From Bidens hawaiensis (taxonomy: Eukaryota; Streptophyta; Magnoliopsida; Asterales; Asteraceae), in contig JAIQDT010000303.1 of the NCBI GenBank assembly GCA_021521415.1, positions 310,001-374,000 of the forward strand: 64,000 nucleotides of DNA, in the 5' to 3' direction. Both the position numbers and the translations under genes were made by a program. Below, piece after piece: positions 1 to 11,450 of this stretch (position 1 is its first letter; every line of letters starts with the position of its first letter). The notes beneath the pieces were generated by a model. It ran no database searches. It worked only from the letters and a program-made list of their open reading frames with translations, and was not told the origin of the DNA.

Positions 1-772
1 TCTTTGCCTGATCCACCTCAATACCGTCTCTCGAGATCTTATGTCCCAACATAATCCCTTCAGTCACCATAAAATGGCATTTTTCCTAATTTAGCGTTAA
101 CTTCGTCTCAATACGCCTCTTCAACATCTTCTCAAGATTAGCCAAACACTGATCGAAAGAATTACCATAAACCGAAAAATCATCCATAAACACTTCCATG
201 GACGTCTCTATCATATCCTGAAAGATCGCCACCATACAACGCTGAAAGGTAGCTGGAGCGTTACATAGTCCAAACGGCATGCGACGGTACGCAAAAGTGC
301 CATACGGACATGTAAAATTCGTCTTCTCTTGGTCTTCCGGTGCAATGGGAATTTGAAAATAACCTGAAAAAGCGTCAAGAAAACAATAAAACTGCTGACC
401 TGTCAAACGCTCCAATATCTGATCAATAAACGGCAACGGGAAGTGGTCCTTCCGGGTGGCATCATTCAATTGACTATAATCAATACACACTCTCCAACCA
501 GTAACTGTACGTGATGGGATAAGCTCATTCTTCTCGTTCATCACAACGGTCATACCTCCTTTCTTCGGAACAACTTGGCAGGCTCACCCATGGAGAGTCG
601 GAAATCGGGTAAATCATCCCGGCATCCATCACTTCAATACTTTCTTCTTCACCACCTCTTGTATATTCGGATTGAGACGTCTTTGTGGTTGCACCACTGG
701 TTTGTACTCATCCTCCATTAAAATCCGGTGTGTGCAATAAGCGGGACTAATACCTTGAATATCGAACAATCT
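1..772 (-). pseudogene. Reverse transcriptase region of element A
   Basis: Reverse transcriptase copies the element RNA into DNA. Reading on the minus strand, the region at 553-772 holds the start of the RT domain (RRLNPN and IYPISDSPWVS-like segments, partly frameshifted). The open stretch at 553-86 then holds CIDY, DHFPLPFIDQ, FSGYFQIPI, FAYRRMPFGLCNAPATFQRCM and the catalytic FMDD within EVFMDDFSVYG, so both catalytic aspartates are present. An in-frame TAG at 86-88 replaces a tryptophan codon that is still TGG in element B, a G-to-A change. The frame continues to position 1 with LGHKISRDGIEVD, which leads towards the RT connection and RNase H beyond the edge. Confidence 0.85.
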
Positions 773-1765
773 CTATGCAATCGCCCCCTTATGTAGCTTC
801 AACGCGTCTATCAACTTCTTCTTTTGTTCTTCCGTCAGCTTGGATGACATAATAACGGGCAAGTTTGAGCCCTCATCAAGATACGCATGCTCCAAGTGTG
901 ACGAGAGTACTTTTAACTCCAACGGAGCGGGTTTCTCCTCGGAACCCACCTCACTCTCACAACTAATCTCGTTCACCTCTATAATCTCGGGAAAACTCGA
1001 CATCTCAACCAACTCATCACAAACCGAGTCATTCTCACACAACTCATCCTCACTCAAATCATCACAATCAACCAGCCCATTACTTCCCACGAGATCTGCA
1101 CCACAAATGTAATCGAAACAACTATCAATACCTGCAATAAATGAGTTAATAAAATAAACCGAGTGGTATGGACCACTGAAATCATCTTGATCACTCGGAT
1201 GCTTCATCGACCTCGCGACATCATAAGTAACATTCTCATCACCAACCCGAAGCGTGATCTTCCCATCATACACATCAATAAGTGCCTTCGCGGTTCGTAA
1301 GAACGGACGACCTAGAATAATGGGAACCTTCTCATCAGCCTCCATATCGAGCACCACAAAATCAACCGGGAACACGAACTTATCCACCTTCACTAGCAAG
1401 TTCTCAATAATACCTCGCGGATACTTAACCGAACGATCGGCTAATGATAAAGACATGCGAGTCGGTGTGAGCTCGCTTAACTCCAACTTCTCGTATAGGG
1501 AATATGGCATCAAATTAATACTCGCACCCAAATCCGCCAATGCCTGGCTCATCGCATCACTACCAAACAAAACTGGAATTGTAAACACACTCAGATCTGA
1601 CAACTTCTCGGGTACGCAGTTCAACACTACCGCTGAACAATCTCCCATGAGTGAAATCGATGACACCTCCCCCAACCTATCTTTCCTCTTCAACAGGTCC
1701 TTTAAGAACATCACATACTTCGGCATGTGTTGGAGGGCTTCAATGAATGGGGGATTGATCTTCAA
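773..1765 (-). CDS. Aspartic protease region of element A polyprotein
   Basis: This is an open 330-codon stretch corresponding to the retropepsin-like protease of an Athila-type polyprotein, which cleaves gag-pol in the virus-like particle. The active-site segment LADLGASINLMPYSLYEK lies at about residues 75-95 with the catalytic Asp intact, and the second conserved segment IILGRPFLRTAKALID lies at about 150-165. The C-terminal part is acidic (repeated D and E) and leads into RT. The methionine at 1765 is simply the first in the open frame; in a working element this region would be part of a longer polyprotein, so it is not a separate gene. Element B carries a close relative at 22899-23882. 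Confidence 0.85.
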   Translation of the reverse strand: MKINPPFIEALQHMPKYVMFLKDLLKRKDRLGEVSSISLMGDCSAVVLNCVPEKLSDLSVFTIPVLFGSDAMSQALADLGASINLMPYSLYEKLELSELTPTRMSLSLADRSVKYPRGIIENLLVKVDKFVFPVDFVVLDMEADEKVPIILGRPFLRTAKALIDVYDGKITLRVGDENVTYDVARSMKHPSDQDDFSGPYHSVYFINSFIAGIDSCFDYICGADLVGSNGLVDCDDLSEDELCENDSVCDELVEMSSFPEIIEVNEISCESEVGSEEKPAPLELKVLSSHLEHAYLDEGSNLPVIMSSKLTEEQKKKLIDALKLHKGAIA

Positions 1766-3519
1766 CTGTCAGAACACATCAATAAAATGCCCATACTCCC
1801 GCGTATATTTCTGGTGTTCGCGCAAGCGGGATATGGGATACGAGCATGGTCAATCAAAGGTGATGGCCGGACTTCAACCGGCTTTTTCTCTACTGGCCGG
1901 TGCAACTGGTGCGGTGTTCTGCACTTTACCCGGTACTTCCATCTCGATGTCTTCATCCATCACCTTTTCATCTTCCACTTCAACTTCATTCCTTCGCACC
2001 TCGGGACTCAAAACCCTGCCGCTACGAGTAGTAATCGCCTTAATTTGAGCGGCCGGATTCTGTTGAGTAGAACCTGAAAACTGACCCGGGGGTCTCTCGT
2101 TCAGTTGTCGGGCAATATCACCAATGGTCCGTTGCATGTCAAGCATAGCCGATTGTTGATTCTTGAAAAGCAGATCATGCTCGGCAAGGGTCTTTTGAGT
2201 GACTTGATCTCTATTAAGGATTTGCTGCATCATTTCTTCCAATCTTCCCATTCCACCACTCGAATCTTTCCCATTACCCGAACCTTGCTCATTAGAACTT
2301 CCACTATTGTACTGACCTTTACTTCGGCTACAGGGAGCTTGGAAGCCAGGTGGCCCACCGGCCAGACGCCAACTCGAGTTACTTTGACCTTGATTCTGAT
2401 TCTGATTCTTGTAGCTGTTCCAGTTCTGATTGTTATTGTTGTAAGCATTAGAGAACATGTTCTGACCAGCCACAAAATCTATATCTTGATTATTCATCAA
2501 TGGACAATCCAGCGTACCATGAACACCTCTACACATCTCACACTTGTCCACCTTAGTCTTTAGCTCTTTTATTTCTTGGGTGAGATTCTCCAAAGCAGCA
2601 GCCATACCAGTGTCCAGATTAACCTGGTGCACACCTCGAGCAAATGAGGGTGTACTGGTGACGGGATTGGAATTCCCGCCTCGTGGCTTCTTCGCGTACT
2701 CAGATTGCGCGAAAATTTCAAACATCTCGTTACACTTAGTCACATTCTTCCTGTCCATCAGATTGCCCCCAACAGCTGTGTCAAACCTCGCTTGAGCCTT
2801 ATAAGTAAGCCCATTGTAAAACTTCTCAACAAGGGCCCAAGGTGTGAGCCCATGTTGTGAACATCGGGAAAGCAGATTCTGAAAATGCTCCCAAGCTTGA
2901 TAATATGCCTCATCCGACTCCATGTGGAAGGAGTGGATCTGATCACGGAGGCGAGAAGCCTTAGCAGGTGGAAAGTACTTCTTGAGGAATGCATTTCGAA
3001 GCACCTCCTATGTGGTGAATGTTCTAGCAGGTTGCGAATCGAGCCAAGTGGCGGAACGATCTGAAAGTGTAAACGGGAACAGGTGTAGGAAGATCGCATC
3101 CCGATTAGCACCTTGCAAGTTGAACGTTTTGAACACACGGGTCAGACGGTTGATGTGTGCCAGTGTATCTTCATCTTCACGGCCATGGAACTGGTGGTGA
3201 TTGGTGATGTTGTTCATGACATAGGATGGGATCTGCCACGAGTTAGGGTTATTAATGTCGGGGGCGACAATGGGTGAGTGATCTCCATGGAACCCTTCAA
3301 AAGCTTGCTGGTACAGGTGTGGTTATTCTCGGCCATCGGAACGGGTGTAGGACTTGGTGGTGGTGAATTGGTGAGTAATGACTTTGGTGAAGTATCTATG
3401 GTGATCGGTTGCTTTTCAGACGAACTTGCCTCGAACTTCAACGGAGTAGGTCCAAAACAATTCAACGGCGGTCCTTGCGAACGAAGATGTGGCATGTACC
3501 TGAAAAACACACAAAACAA
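1762..3519 (-). pseudogene. gag region of element A
   Basis: Gag forms the particle and binds RNA. The start MPHLRSQGPPLN at about 3495 follows the primer site by about 190 bases. The region is split into three frames: 3519-3214 (N-terminus, Ser/Pro rich), 3217-3008 (FHGREDEDTLAHINRL, LFPFTL), and 3004-1874, the main capsid part with FLKKYFPPAKASRLRDQI, FHMESDEAYYQAWEHF and TPWALVEKFYNGL. The last is followed by a knuckle of form CX2CX3HX4C (CEMCRGVHGTLDC), an N/Q-rich linker and a C-terminal segment with PAAQIKAITTRSGRVL. These are hallmarks of Athila gag. The open frame 1762-1956 holds the last few dozen codons leading into protease. At least two frameshifts make it non-functional. Confidence 0.85.
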
Positions 3520-3685
3520 AATTGGTAGACTCTAATAAAAGACTCAAAAATAAAAAAAAACTAAAAATAGAATAAAATAACTAACACTTAAAATTAGACA
3601 CCTATGACTCAAAGCAATAAATAAAGCAAATAGCACGTATAAAGCAAACAACTCTAATCAAAGCTAGTAACACAATCGCCAAGAA

Positions 3686-3703
3686 TCCCCGGCAATGGCG
3701 CCA
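3686..3703 (-). other. Primer binding site of element A (tRNA-Asp type)
   Basis: On the minus strand the 18 bases read TGGCGCCATTGCCGGGGA. They match the reverse complement of the plant tRNA-Asp(GTC) 3' end including CCA, with one mismatch (A for G at position 8). The site starts six bases after the LTR end CACATCA. This is where minus-strand DNA synthesis would be primed. The same site occurs at 20959-20976 (element B) and, more diverged, at 55694-55711 (element E). Confidence 0.85.
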
Positions 3704-3709
3704 AAAACT

Positions 3710-4730
3710 TGATGTGCTAAAATTAGTTTAATAATTATTAACTAAATTAATTAAAAATAAACACTAAGTAATACTCTAGATTCTCTAAAACTCGACTAAA
3801 CTACTAACCGGCAAGTGAACCGATCGACTCTAGTAAAGCTAAGTAAGTCCGGACATCGAACCCACGAGACTCTCTAAATTACGTTTATTAGCTAATTAGA
3901 CTCGACTACAAATACGACTTATTAATTTATATTTGTTTGGGGGGTTTTATTTAAAATACTAATTTAATACTATAACTAAACACTAATTAAGAAGATAAGT
4001 AATTTAAAACGAAAGCAAAGTTTGTTGTGAAAATAAGATGATGATGATGATGATGAAAAAACTACCTAGGCTAGGATCCCATAAATTTCAGTAATGAATT
4101 AACCCGGGAAAATATTTAGTTATGGACTGGGATCGTAAAATAGACACTTAAAAAAAAACCCGAACAGGACCCCTGACCCTTCTCATGAGACACCTATGGA
4201 TTTTTAACAAGTTTTAACACACACCAGTATTAAAAATCAAGTTCTCTTACGGTCACCTAATTAATTATGATAAAGTTCCTTTATACGAAATCCTACCTTA
4301 CAGCACGGAAATCAAAGGCAATTTAAAATATTTAATTGATTCAATAGACAATAATAAATAATCAACCGTAGATAGACTCCTTACAAAGAACTAAATCTAG
4401 CAAGCTTAAATAATAAAGATCTATCAATAACCTAGCACTTTACAGATTTTAGGTTAGCAGCATACTTAGGTTTATTTGACAATATTATTTCTATGATCTT
4501 ATCATGAAATCAATCATAAAATAATCAAGAACACAAAGTAATTGACCTAATAACAACCTATCATATGACAAACAATAATCAAGGAAAACTATGGAACAAA
4601 ACTCATCAAACAATCCTAAGTATCCATATGCATCAATTTAATATAAGTAAATCTTTTACTAAACCATAAAAACCATAACTTAAATAAATCCCAAGTCAAA
4701 TCAAAACGTCAACGTAGGTTCATCATAACC
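3710..4730 (-). repeat. LTR of element A, PBS-side part
   Basis: This is the 5' LTR of element A (minus orientation). It ends in CACATCA next to the primer site and matches the LTR of element B at about 19940-20953 in inverted orientation, including the segment around a shared TACCTTACAGCACGGAAATC-like motif. At 4730 the match stops at the junction with a TGTAAC start and resumes at about 9375. A short GAT/GATGA microsatellite lies at about 4039-4056. Confidence 0.85.
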
Positions 4731-4865
4731 TGTAACATCCATATTACGAGATTACAATAAAGAGAATTTATTGTTGTGTGTGTGTCGTTGAGTTAGTCGT
4801 GTGTTTAGTGTTTGGATAATATTTGGACTTGGAAGTGTGAGTGGGATGTGGGGCCCATAACCCCC

Positions 4866-4873
4866 TATATAAA
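4866..4873 (+). promoter_or_regulatory. Candidate TATA box of an LTR promoter
   Basis: TATATAAA lies about 135 bases after the LTR-type start at 4731, followed by a pyrimidine-rich CT tract (about 4880-4925), as expected for a plant Pol II core promoter in an LTR U3/R boundary. The position fits, but activity is not shown by sequence alone. Confidence 0.45.
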
Positions 4874-5339
4874 CCCAACCCCTCCACCCTTTCACCATTT
4901 TCTTTCTCTCCACACACTTTCACACACCATAGAACACACATACTCTTAAGACCCGAATCCAAATCCCGGTTAAAGTAAGGAAGATCTTGGTGCTCAAAGT
5001 GTTTTTAAATAACAAGAATCACGTCCAGATTCTCGAGTCGTCTCGGATCCGAACCGAACCCGAAGCAAAAGGTAGGTTTCAGTTTAAATGGTTAAGTTTT
5101 TAGTCGGTTTCGACATGCAAACTGATAGGATGATAGATCGGGCTGTGAAATGTAAGAAAAACATAAACTTGGTGAGTTATAACCTCACGGGTATGTGATA
5201 GGACAAAAAGGTGATGTTCGGACCTCATAAAACACTGGTATACAAAGTTGGTACAACCCAAAACCCATAAAAAGGGTAAAATCGGGTCCTAAGGAAGAGT
5301 CACGAAGTAAAATGACTTTAAAATGGTAAAAATGAAGAA

Positions 5340-5600
5340 AGGAAGGAATTTCGCTTCTCTCAGCCATGAGAAGCGAAATAGGTATTTCGCTTCGCGCAGC
5401 CATGAGAACCGAAACAGATATTCGCTTCGCCTAGCCATGAGAAGCGAAACAGGTATTTCGCTTCGCCCATCCATGAGAAGCGAAACAGGTATTTCGCTTT
5501 GCTCAGCCATGAGAAGCGAAACAGATATTTTGCTTTGCTCATCCGTGAGAAGTGTTCACTCAGCCATGAGAAGCGAAAAAGTTATGCGAAGCGAAATTCT
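5340..5600 (+). repeat. Tandem array of about 36-bp hairpin-forming units
   Basis: There are at least five full copies of a unit containing CCATGAGAAGCGAAACAGG and TATTTCGCTTCGCC, followed by decayed copies to about 5640. Each unit contains the inverted pair GAAGCGAAA / TTTCGCTTC, so every repeat can form a small stem. Because 36 is a multiple of three, frames on both strands stay open; the resulting peptides are repeats without recognisable domains and I do not call them genes. Confidence 0.85.
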
Positions 5601-5730
5601 ATGCGAAATTCCTCCCATGCGAAATTGTTTAAGTTGTTATCAAAATGTGACCTGATTCATTTTCTAATGCGTTTTGCTAAAGGACCTATTAGCGAAAATA
5701 AAATTTTTCCGAGCTGACCTGGCAGCTAAA

Positions 5731-5816
5731 CCCCAGCCAGGGGCTCTGCTCCTTGGACCCTGCTAGGGGCTGCCGCCCCTAGACCCCGCTACCAGAGGCG
5801 CTGCCCCCGGACCCCC
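5731..5816 (+). repeat. GC-rich short tandem motif
   Basis: Three imperfect units of about 28 bases with the pattern AGGGGCTGCCGCCCCTAGAC and CCCGCT lie in an otherwise AT-rich block. The middle unit contains the palindrome AGGGGCTGCCGCCCCT. It is sharply different in base composition from its neighbours. Confidence 0.7.
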
Positions 5817-6199
5817 GTTAATTGAGGGTTTCATTCACCTAGATGTAAGAAGAAGTTGAAATAGATAATTGATACTTGTTCCTTGTAACCACAGTTAGCC
5901 GTGCACAGCTTCGGAAGGGGATCACAATTAACTGTGAGAGAAACCGACTTTAGGTGAGTTCTAGCCCCATTCCTGTGTTATGTTTTTAGGGCTGTGTGCA
6001 TATTCAATGTGATTAGTTTATACATATACCCTAAGTGAGAAGTGTATGCCGTATGAATGTTTATAATTATACCTGATTATTATAGAAAGAGTTAAACGTA
6101 TGTGTGAAGAGGTATATGAGAATAGATATAACTACTGAAAGAATGGTATGTATGAGGTGTATAATGTAAGAATGGTATGCATGATATGTATAGTTTAAT

Positions 6200-6499
6200 G
6201 AAGAAAGGGTTGCATACCCTAATAATATATGCGAAGAATAAAGGGTTGCATACCTTACTAATATATGCAAAGAAATAAGGGTTGCAGACCCTAATAATAT
6301 ATGCGAAGGCTATAGGGCGAAAGACTCTTTAAAACGTAGAACAGTTATGTATGTATAAAAATAACGAAGGTAAGTAAAAGTATGAAAGTAAGAACGAACG
6401 TAATATGTGTCTTCGGATATATATATATATATATAAACGTGAAAGAATAGTATGAATGTATGGAAGTGCGAAAGTAAGAATGAACGTAATATGTGTCTT

Positions 6500-6538
<39 letters not shown>

Positions 6539-6660
6539 GTGAAAATAGTATGAATGTATGGAAGTGCGAAAGTAAGAATGAACGTACTATGTGCGAAAGT
6601 AAGAACGAACGTAATATGTGTCTTTGTACATATATATATGTATACATGTGTAAGAATGTG
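6200..6660 (+). repeat. Two adjacent degenerate tandem arrays with TA runs
   Basis: At 6200-6308 there are three copies of a roughly 37-bp unit with AGGGTTGCATACCCTAATAA and ATATGCGAAG. At about 6370-6640 there are three copies of a longer unit with GAAAGTAAGAACGAACGTAA and TATGTGTCTTCGGATATA, separated by (TA)n runs of different length. Both arrays lie in the first LTR-like piece. The reading frames here are by-products of the repeats. Confidence 0.7.
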
Positions 6661-7150
6661 AACGGAATGTATGTTACATGCTTATCTAGAACTCACTTAG
6701 CATAGCTGACTTTTAGTATGCACGCAGGTAAATAGGTCGAGGCAGCTGGCTTGAGGAGGGATACGTGGGCATGGACTGGAGAGACTGGCATCTCGGGGTA
6801 GAAGTGTTATAAATTGTGGATGTCATGTTAGGACAATTCAACTTTTGTTTAAGACAAAATTTGCTATTTTTGTAATATGATGGTGAATGCTTAATTATTC
6901 CGCGAAAGTTTTAATGAACTCTGATTTCAAGTTATCCTTTCAAGGACTTGAGCGTAACGTTTATTTTTATAACACAAAACCTAACCCTAACCTCCCTTGC
7001 TGTCCGATCGGCACTTGTGCAGCCCCCACACCTGCTATTTTCTTCTTTCCAGCCAAGGTTTGAGAATAAAACATCAATTGAAGGTTAGTTCTACGATTCC
7101 CCAAGTCTTATACACCTTAATTGATCATATTAACGCGCTTATTGGTCGTT

Positions 7151-7748
7151 AAGGTTGAGTTTTGATGATAACAGTTTGCTGACAGATTCGTATACGTTTA
7201 TTGTAGGGTCTGTAACGCGATGATAATCCATTGATTTTGATCGATTCTTGTTTCCATGATATTCTACTTTGAGTCTAGTTTCCAGAAAGGTATAATATGT
7301 AATTTTTGGACGAGATTTGAATGGTTTTTATGAATTTATAAGATTGAGTGTCAAATCTGATGCGGGATGACGGATTCTGGTCTGTCTTCCCGACATCATA
7401 ACTCTTTTTCAACAAGTCCAAATTGGTTGGTTCCACTTTTGAAACTTAATATTTTGAGTTAAGAATCAAACCTAATTAGAATTTTTTAATTTGGTTCGGT
7501 AATGAATTTTATAAAAATAAAAGCATTTTTTTGCGCACTGAAATAGCTGCACATACCTTGCTGTGTTGGAGGAATTTTTATAATTTTTGTGTATACTAGA
7601 AAAATATAATAAAACTAGTTTTATAAACCTAAGACATTTATCAAAGTCTGGTAAAAATTTAATAATTTATTTCAAAGGTTATCCTATGTAATTAAATGCA
7701 TCTTCGCATGCTAAAATCTGCACGTTTTACTTGTTATTGATCGATAAG
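7151..7748 (+). repeat. About 590-bp segment shared by three LTRs and absent from the E2 LTR
   Basis: The stretch starting GAGTTTTGATGATAACAG and ending before TGATCGATAAG recurs at about 39393-39970 (solo LTR K) and about 45739-46332 (solo LTR I). It is missing from the otherwise collinear E2 LTR at about 32040. It is flanked by similar words (TTATTGGTCGTTAA on one side, TTATTGATCGATAA on the other), so it could be an old insertion with a target duplication or a segment deleted from E2. Confidence 0.6.
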
Positions 7749-9374
7749 TTCGTTTTAGGCTTAACCGGTGGATGTTCAATTGTGTTCTTGTCGGGGCTGT
7801 TTGAAGCGATTTTTTGCACCACAATCTACCTAGGTATGTCCCGTATATCATACTTAAGTATCGTGTTCATTGGTGTTCGTTAAATTGGTTAACTAGTTAT
7901 CATTTGAAAGATTGTGTTCGGTTGACTAGAATTGTAGTTGGATGCGTTTAACGCGAGGGTTGAAGTGATTAACGACCAATTCAGCTCGGGGACACTTGGT
8001 TTGATGTACGGGCTGTTGAAAAATCATCTTTTTAAGTTATGGGGCTGAATTGGTTATCGGTTACTCCAAAGGGTCGGTACAACGCGTAATTTCTTTTATT
8101 GAGTAGTTGGTGCGTTGTACTTGCGAGTTACCGACCCATTTGACTCGTGTAGCGTCGTGTGGACTTGTTGGCTGTGATTTTATCATGTTGGGTCCACACG
8201 GGGCTGAGTTGAATGTTAATGGCCTAAACGACCCTTAAACGCGCGTATCGATATCACCAAGTGCTTCCGGGGGTAATTTGGGAATTCTTTATTCCCGGGA
8301 GTATCTAAGGGTTGTATTGGTGAATGTGAGGCCTCGGGGGCTGTCGTGATTTAGTTTGATGAGGTCGAGGCTTTAGGTGACCCGAACCCCGTTAGAACGT
8401 CTCATAGGATAAACGAGTCATCTTGATGTCATTAGTATTGATTGAATGTAAACCGGCAGGTGTTTGAGTCTTGGGATTACTTAGGGATTCTCTAGCTCGT
8501 GGTGAATCCGTGTCTCGTGTCAGGTGAGTTCATGATGCCCCTTTTAACTCTTTTTATGTTTTGGGCTAGCATGCATACCTAAACGAATTTGCCTGATGAA
8601 ACATTTAAACTATTTTATATAGGCTTGCTCGTATATGGTAGGCCTTGGGATGTTATAGTATGTATATATATATATATTATTGTATGGCCTATATTTGGCG
8701 ATGTTGTAGTCGTATCGACTAAGGATGTTGCGTATGTCTACTTTGTGTTTGCATACGTTGATGAGATGTTACGTGTTTGGGTTGTACGTTTGCTCGACCC
8801 TGATGTTATTACTTGAATGTTATATATATATATATATATATATATATCTATATTTATATATATAGGGATGCACTTATAAAGATGTATATATGTAGGTTTG
8901 TATATGTATATATACATAAGGATGATTATTTATCGAAGATGATGGCCTAACTGATGTATCCCTTTTATAGTTTAAAACCTTTGGGAATGACTATTATGAT
9001 TATTATGATTGATGTTATTTATTAAAACTTGAACTCACTCAGCTCAAGCTGACTTTGTGTGCATGTTAGTGTGAGTTTCAGGTTAGGATGTGGATGCATT
9101 ACCGCTTGGACGTGCACGAAGCTACTTGGACGGTGGATGGCATGCTTAGTCGGAAGTTTCAATAATAATAAACGTTTTCTTTTTAACATTTATTTAAATT
9201 GGTTTTGGGCATAACTCCCGGGTTTTGGGAACTTATTTTATTATTTATGTTTTCCGCTGAATTATACTCTGAGATGCTTATTTTAATAAAACGAACTGTT
9301 TTCAAGTTTAAGTATTTTTACAAGTGTTTTGTATGAATACCAACTGTAGGATTCCCAGGATTCGGGGTCTTTCA

Positions 9375-9860
9375 ACAACCATACTCAAGAACAAAAGATA
9401 ATAAATAGGTTCAAATAATAAATTCATGACAAAAATATTAAATTCAAACTGAATAATAAAGACGTTTGAATGAATAGGTGTTGAACCCAGACACTATTTT
9501 CTTGAACCAATTGTTTAATCTCTCTCTTTCTTGTTCGTAGCCGGCTCCCCTCTAAACCTTCTGTTCGTGATTGGCGGCTCCAAGGAATTAATAATAATAA
9601 TGTAAAGTGCTGGGTTCCTCGGTCTTCAAAAAAAATATATAAACTTGCTGTAGGGTTTAACTGCCTTTGACTTTCTAGAGACTTGGTGGGCCCTGCCCAA
9701 TTAGAAGAACAACTTAATATGGTGACCAAATTAATCATTGTTATTATTTGTTATTATTACATACGTTAACTTTTTTATGTTGTTTTCAATTTCTTTTTTT
9801 TTTCTTTTTCTTATTAAATGCTACATATAGTTGTAATAATAATAATTAGATAATATATCA
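9375..9860 (-). repeat. LTR of element A, outer part
   Basis: The inverted match to the element B LTR resumes here, for example the words corresponding to 19800-19920 of B (GGGTTCAACACCTATTCAT, CATGAATTTATT, TTTGTTCTTGA). The match is weaker towards 9860, and the chosen end (a minus-strand TGATATATTATC start) is an inference from the TGATATAACG start of element B. Confidence 0.65.
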
Positions 9861-11058
9861 TATGCTTGACCCGTTATTGTTGGTCTCAAGTTTAATAAAA
9901 ATGCTTCATATTAGTTCATTGTCTTTAAAAACCATTAAACTCACACATGAACCAACTAATAATAATATTCAATAAAATCTTGGCTCAAAAGTATCTAAAA
10001 TTACAGGAAATATTTATACATAATATGTATATTTTAGATCATATCATTACACAAATAAAATTTCAAATTAAATATTGAACTGTCTATTAAAGGTTAGTAA
10101 TAATTGATTTAGAAATTAAAAATAAAGGAAAAATAAACTTTTATATTAAGTGAAGAAAGATATGTGTGAAAATAAAATGATAGGAATACATATTAATGTA
10201 TGAAAAACTATTTTGGCGGCACTTTCGTAGGTTTTAAGGTACTTTCGCAGATCTCCATTGGGAAACTACCAAACATGTCGATTCACAAAACTGAGTGGAT
10301 TAACCTATGAAACTTAGCTACTTTATCATGTTACATTAGTTAAAATTGCAATTAGAGAAACTAGACAGTTTCGAGGAGAGTCTATGCGAATAACAGTTCC
10401 AGGAAACTATGACGGTTATAATAGTGAAAGAGTAATTCTAGGAAATAATGTCGTTTTTTGGTAATTTTAAATCTCAATAATTGATTAACATGATTCAATG
10501 GCTATAATTTATTCCTATTTTTCCTAGGAAACTACTTGTTGACCCTCCCATATATATATATATATATATATGAAACCTTTAAGTTCTCTGGTTACTTCCT
10601 ATATTCTCTCAAGCCACCAGATTGCGTTATTTCTAAATGAAAGTTTCTAATTCATTTAACCCGAATTCTCGGACATTGGTCTTACCAAACCCAGGTAGCC
10701 TTTAAACGAGTTATAAGATCTAATTAAATTAAAAATTAACCCCACCAAATATTTGATATGAAAATCCTATAAAATAGGGATGTACTAAAATTTAAAATTT
10801 TTATTTTTTTAAAAGCTATTATTTAGAATTAAGAAACAATTTTATAGTAAAAAAAATAAATGGGTCATGGGTCTCACCAAACCCAAATGACTTTTAAACG
10901 GGCTATAACATCTCATTTATTTGTGATGCCCTTTAATCATCAAATCCTAAGTATATTATTAATTTTCTTATAGTAAATAAAATTAAAATCCAAAAAGATA
11001 TATAAATATTAGAAAAGAATAATGTAAAACAACCCCCGTAATACAGGGAATAAAAACT

Positions 11059-11059
<1 letters not shown>
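9861..11059. other. AT-rich intergenic stretch, no gene seen
   Basis: About 1.2 kb of low-GC DNA without an open frame of useful length, a recognisable repeat family or an RNA gene. A TA run lies at about 10552-10570. This is the left part of the retrotransposon-poor island. Confidence 0.6.
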
Positions 11060-11094
<35 letters not shown>

Positions 11095-11434
11095 AGGGAG
11101 GGATAATTTGAGAACCTTGCAGAGTTTTGAAAACTTTAAAAACCTTATTCTTAACCATATATTTAATTAAATAGGTTAGATTACTCGGTTGAGATTAAAT
11201 TTGATTAAAAAAATAAGTAGGAGAGAGAATAGAAATGTAAAGTGATTACACTAATTTAAACATCTGTTACACATATGTAAAAAGTCGTTTCAGTGCGTAA
11301 AAAATTTTGTAATTTTTCTATGTACATGTAACCCACGAATATTACATATATGTAAAAAAAATTTAGAAAAAAATTGTTACGTTGAGTTCCTTCGAGTTCT
11401 TAAAACTCAAAGTAGTTCTCAAAAGACATCAACC
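11095..11434. mobile_element. MITE-like TIR element 1
   Basis: The ends are imperfect inverted repeats: the left end contains TTTGAGAACCTTGCAGAGTT and the right end, read inverted, contains TTTGAGAACTACTTTGAGTT. The element lies between an (AC)n/TATA tract on the left and a (TA)n tract on the right. It is about 340 bp, AT rich and has no coding capacity. The superfamily cannot be assigned from this copy alone. Confidence 0.65.
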
Positions 11435-11450
11435 ATATATATATATATAT

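Larger units (their letters stand above)
4731..9374 (+). mobile_element. Nested block of solo-LTR-like sequence inside the LTR of element A
   Basis: The block begins TGTAACATCC and ends in a GGATTCGGGGTCTTTCA-like segment, the terminal pattern of the Tekay-type LTRs elsewhere in the window. It probably comprises two related LTR-like pieces. The first (4731 to about 6950) has a TATA box near 4866, repeat arrays and a terminal GAACTCACT-type segment at about 6690. The second (about 6950 to 9374) is collinear with the LTRs at 31683, 39034 and about 45380 and has its own GAACTCACTCAGCTC segment near 9030. The start of the second piece is missing or replaced. There is no PBS and no coding sequence. 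No clean target duplication could be read (taacc on the left, imperfect caacc on the right), and about 23 bases of the host LTR are absent at the junction. Confidence 0.65.
1..9860 (-). mobile_element. Athila-lineage Ty3/gypsy retrotransposon, element A (partial, interrupted)
   Basis: On the minus strand, from high to low coordinates, the order is LTR, tRNA-Asp-type primer site, gag, protease and reverse transcriptase; RNase H, integrase and the 3' LTR would lie to the left of the window. The order gag-PR-RT, the DLGAS protease motif, the FMDD polymerase motif and the LTR end CACATCA directly before TGGCGCC are all Athila-like. The LTR is split by a foreign block at 4731-9374: sequence on either side of the block aligns to one continuous stretch of the LTR of element B (19198-20953). 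The outer end at 9860 is inferred from a TGATAT start on the minus strand and is less certain than the PBS-side end. Coding parts carry stops and frameshifts, so the copy is dead. Confidence 0.85.

Noticed and set aside
2105..2563. Plus-strand frame opposite gag of element A
   Set aside because: It is the antisense of the N/Q-rich gag tail; the minus-strand frame has the real capsid motifs.
5289..5717. Overlapping open frames on both strands in the 36-bp array
   Set aside because: The unit length is a multiple of three, so frames stay open by repetition. The peptides are pure repeats without domains.
6970..6995. CCCTAA repeats as an interstitial telomere
   Set aside because: Only two or three units are present (also at about 45569), within an LTR that varies at this position; too short for telomere-derived DNA.
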